Assembly: GCF_002256285.1 (NCBI RefSeq)
Contig: NZ_NKJE01000021.1
Location: 1-64,000, forward strand
Direction: 5' to 3'
Source of the DNA: Flavobacterium sp. BFFFF1
Lineage (GTDB): Bacteria; Bacteroidota; Bacteroidia; Flavobacteriales; Flavobacteriaceae
Length of the DNA stretch: 64,000 bases
Position numbers and translations under genes: made by a program. This document shows positions 62,730 through 64,000 of this stretch, piece by piece (positions within the stretch are counted from its first letter, which is position 1; each line of letters begins with the position of its first letter). The notes below the pieces were generated by a model. It was not told the origin of the DNA. It saw only the letters and a program-made list of their open reading frames with translations, and did not search any database.

Positions 62730-63401
62730 TTAATCTACAAACGAATAATCATATTCTACTACCAGATTGTTTTCGACATGCCACACGCCGGGGGTATTCC
62801 ATGCGAGTCTTCCTGCCTGTTCTTTTTGGTAAAGTGAGGTAACATTGCCTGTTAAGGTAATTTTTGTACCTGAAGCCTTTACTGTGATGTCATCAGAATT
62901 AATAGACGAATGGCGGGCCAGGGCACGTTCCACTGCTTTTTCCTCTACGGCGTCGTGAACTTCAGCTTTAATCATGATGTTGCAGGTAACACCTTTTACG
63001 CCCATCAGGTAATTCACGGTACTTTTTGCGGCATCTCTCTGGTAGCCCCATGACAATTCGCCATCGAGTGTTACCCAGCCGTTCTCAACTTTTACTTTTA
63101 CCTTGTCATTGGGTACGGTCCAACTGTCTTGTAATGCTTTGAGCACCTCGACGGCAATTTCATTGTCATTTTTTGAGAATCCATTCGGATATTCAATTTT
63201 GATGTTTTCCACCACGGCTTTTACACCGGTAACATTTTTTGCGGCATTTTCAGCCTCGGTCTTTTTGAAATAGCCGTCAACGGAACCCGATAGCGTAATC
63301 ACGCCGTCCTTTGCCGTCACGCCAATTTCGGCGGCATGCAAAAGGGGTTCAAATTTAAGGGCTTGCTGGACGTCTCTCTGTAAATCTTCATTTGTTTTCA
63401 T
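62730..63401 (-). CDS. Triple BON-domain protein
   Basis: 223 residues with three BON domains (~4-70, 75-142, 148-216). Each has the Gly-centred beta hairpin: VTAKDGVITLSGSVDGYFKK, VKVENGWVTLDGELSWGYQRD, and VKASGTKITLTGNVTSLYQKE. No signal peptide is obvious. BON domains bind phospholipid and are common in osmotic-stress proteins (OsmY-like), usually exported; here the N-terminus appears cytoplasmic. Monocistronic, ending at a terminator. Confidence 0.85.
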   Translation of the reverse strand: MKTNEDLQRDVQQALKFEPLLHAAEIGVTAKDGVITLSGSVDGYFKKTEAENAAKNVTGVKAVVENIKIEYPNGFSKNDNEIAVEVLKALQDSWTVPNDKVKVKVENGWVTLDGELSWGYQRDAAKSTVNYLMGVKGVTCNIMIKAEVHDAVEEKAVERALARHSSINSDDITVKASGTKITLTGNVTSLYQKEQAGRLAWNTPGVWHVENNLVVEYDYSFVD

Positions 63402-63836
63402 TGTGGATTGTTTAAACTCCAGCTATCGGCGACTTACGCTAAGGAACCTGATGCTAAAAGTGTAGCAAAGATGCTGTTGTCATTTGTTTATAACAATGAT
63501 GCGTCCACTTTGGTAGCGTGATATAAAACACTCGTAAGATGTTGTTATCCGGGACACGGGGCTTGTCTGTCATTTTAGTTAGTATTGCTATAAGAACATT
63601 ATTTAACAGCCACAGTTTTTCGTTCCGTAGCTACATGCAATGCTTTAAATTCATAACATATGCCATGAATTACATAATCGTTCAAGTGAAAACAACAATT
63701 ACATTTACGCGAATCGCAGACGCTTGTGGCATCGGATTTTCGGCCGAAATTATCGCAGCACGCCAGACTATCCTGATGTATGTCAGAGCAATTTACCAGT
63801 AAGTAACCGACGGAACAATGTTAACATTTGAGCAAT
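63402..63836. other. Intergenic region, no supported gene
   Basis: About 435 bp upstream of the edge response regulator. An 87-codon open frame (63539-63802) exists but has no domain, no ribosome binding site and a mixed composition, so it is not called. No terminator or RNA gene recognised. Confidence 0.4.
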
Positions 63837-64000
63837 ATGGATAAAATACTGGTAATCGAAGACAGTGAAGGAATCAGGGAGAATATCATAGAAATACTCG
63901 AACTGGCCGGTTACGACGTGATGTTTGCCGTCAATGGAACCCAAGGCGTGACCATGGCAAATAAAGCGATACCAGACCTGATTTTGTGCGATATCATGAT
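63837..64000 (+). CDS. Response regulator (partial, cut by right edge)
   Basis: The first 54 residues of a receiver domain: KILVIEDSEGIRENIIEIL with acidic pair E8-D9, and a phosphoacceptor Asp in ILCDIM at the end. The output domain, if any, is beyond the window. It is the only gene here in plus orientation after the BON gene and probably begins a separate operon. Confidence 0.85.
   Translation, partial: MDKILVIEDSEGIRENIIEILELAGYDVMFAVNGTQGVTMANKAIPDLILCDIM

Noticed and set aside
63539..63802. 87-codon plus-strand open frame before the right-edge regulator
   Set aside because: No recognisable domain, no ribosome binding site, mixed composition; could be chance.

Overview
The window looks like the chromosome of a member of the Bacteroidota, most likely Flavobacteriaceae (Flavobacterium-like). 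Several secreted proteins end in type IX secretion (T9SS) sorting domains, promoters carry the Bacteroidota -7 element TAnnTTTG, and gene content (YDG/MBG adhesins, CHU_C domains, GH130, MacAB, Mla) fits. No rRNA, tRNA or CRISPR array was seen.

Region 1 (1-18300): a TetR gene cut by the left edge, a small membrane protein, then four very large secreted repeat proteins carrying T9SS signals of three kinds (one type C, one type A, two type B). Two neighbours share the same ~66-residue repeat. Region 2 (18300-21300): a lysine-rich small protein and a TetR/SDR/membrane-protein group with two matching TetR-type palindromes.

Region 3 (21480-28370) is the most striking part: one compact operon encoding a single-domain response regulator, an H-NOX haem nitric-oxide sensor, an HNOBA-PAS histidine kinase, a FIST-domain (NosP-like) sensor, a NahK-like histidine kinase, an HPt protein and a LytTR response regulator. 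This reads as a two-sensor nitric-oxide phosphorelay ending in a transcription factor. Five promoters in the window (in front of this operon, a secreted DUF4114 protein, a STAS/flippase operon, a GT4 glycosyltransferase and a REC-GT2 fusion) share tandem boxes resembling TTCGTC[G/T]A at 21-22 bp spacing. The proximal box ends 29-30 bp before the -7 element every time. The boxes resemble AlgR/LytTR sites, so the sequence itself suggests a regulon.

Region 4 (33190-45510) is a probable exopolysaccharide locus: TPR plus beta-barrel outer-membrane protein, STAS protein, flippase, GT4, membrane-anchored GH5-like hydrolase, Ig-like lipidless secreted protein, large GT-C-like membrane protein and REC-GT2. 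Three of the five predicted regulated promoters are here. Between regions 3 and 4 sits an AT-rich insert (31230-32800) with a three-gene toxin-antitoxin-chaperone-like module.

Region 5 (45610-63400) is a mostly minus-strand stress and envelope island: P-type ATPase, universal stress protein, YceI, Mla lipid transporter, nitroreductase, MacAB-type efflux, phosphoglycerate mutase, a GT4 fusion with GH130, and a BON protein. The right edge cuts a response regulator. Functions are assigned from motifs read by eye; no database search was possible.
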